Assembly: GCA_030602675.1 (NCBI GenBank)
Contig: JAUVZH010000247.1
Coordinates: 1-5,131, forward strand
Source: Candidatus Heimdallarchaeota archaeon
GTDB taxonomy: Archaea > Asgardarchaeota > Heimdallarchaeia > JABLTI01
Reading direction: 5' to 3'
Length of the DNA: 5,131 nt
Each line of letters begins with the position of its first letter. Positions within the stretch are counted from its first letter, which is position 1. Positions 5,076-5,131 of this stretch are shown piece by piece. The translations under genes and the position numbers were made by a program. The notes beneath the pieces were generated by a model. It made no database searches. It worked only from the letters and a program-made list of their open reading frames with translations, and had not been told where the DNA came from.

Positions 5076-5131
5076 AAGAAAACATACTTCTGACAATAGG
5101 GTGTATTCCGAATTTTTCAGAACCATCAGGG

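Noticed and set aside
4923..5126. 67-residue open frame on the minus strand
   Set aside because: It runs through the hairpin and T9 terminator, has mixed low-information composition and no ribosome-binding site. Probably chance.
1..5131. tRNA, rRNA, CRISPR array, insertion sequence or attachment site
   Set aside because: No cloverleaf with a GTTCRA-type arm, no regularly spaced repeats, no transposase or integrase motifs and no terminal inverted repeats were seen. The only direct repeat is the gene duplication.

Overview
The window comes from an AT-rich prokaryotic genome, most likely archaeal. The signs are several genes preceded by GGTG-type ribosome-binding sites and opening with TTG, TATA-like A/T boxes upstream, and short stand-alone proteins that combine a double-CxxC zinc ribbon with a DUF4190-like membrane hairpin. 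Such proteins are common in archaea, including Asgard genomes, but nothing here fixes the phylum. I see no rRNA, tRNA, CRISPR array or transposase.

Layout. (1) Positions 3-383 (+): 3' part of an IMPACT/YigZ-family (UPF0029) gene, cut by the left edge. It ends after the IMPACT-N domain and has no C-terminal YigZ domain. (2) 526-1656 (+): an unrecognised protein with seven predicted membrane segments and a cysteine-rich soluble tail. It resembles a sensor but has no kinase motifs. (3) 1657-2163 (-): a soluble protein of unknown function whose stop codon directly abuts that of gene 2. (4) 2300-3232 (+): a 310-residue lysine-rich protein of unknown function, divergent from gene 3, with a coiled-coil-like middle and an HEVVK sequence where a metallopeptidase would have HExxH. 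(5) 3344-3820, 4004-4432 and 4501-4926 (+): three consecutive small membrane proteins with an N-terminal zinc ribbon, a low-complexity linker and two membrane helices. The last two are a recent tandem duplication (offset exactly 497 bp) that includes the promoter and ribosome-binding site.

Genes 1-4 look like unrelated singletons, each apparently with its own promoter. The only coherent set is the zinc-ribbon cluster. A good hairpin plus T-tract separates its first member from the duplicated pair, and a second hairpin plus T9 lies about 100 bp after the last member. All five plus-strand genes with a visible 5' end appear to start at TTG, and four of them have a GGTG-type ribosome-binding site 4-9 nt upstream. 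This rule moves the starts of the duplicated pair 15 nt inward from the longest reading frame. The gaps between genes (384-525, 2164-2299, 3233-3343, 3821-4003, 4433-4500, 4927-5131) are all under 300 bp and hold only the promoter, ribosome-binding and terminator candidates listed.
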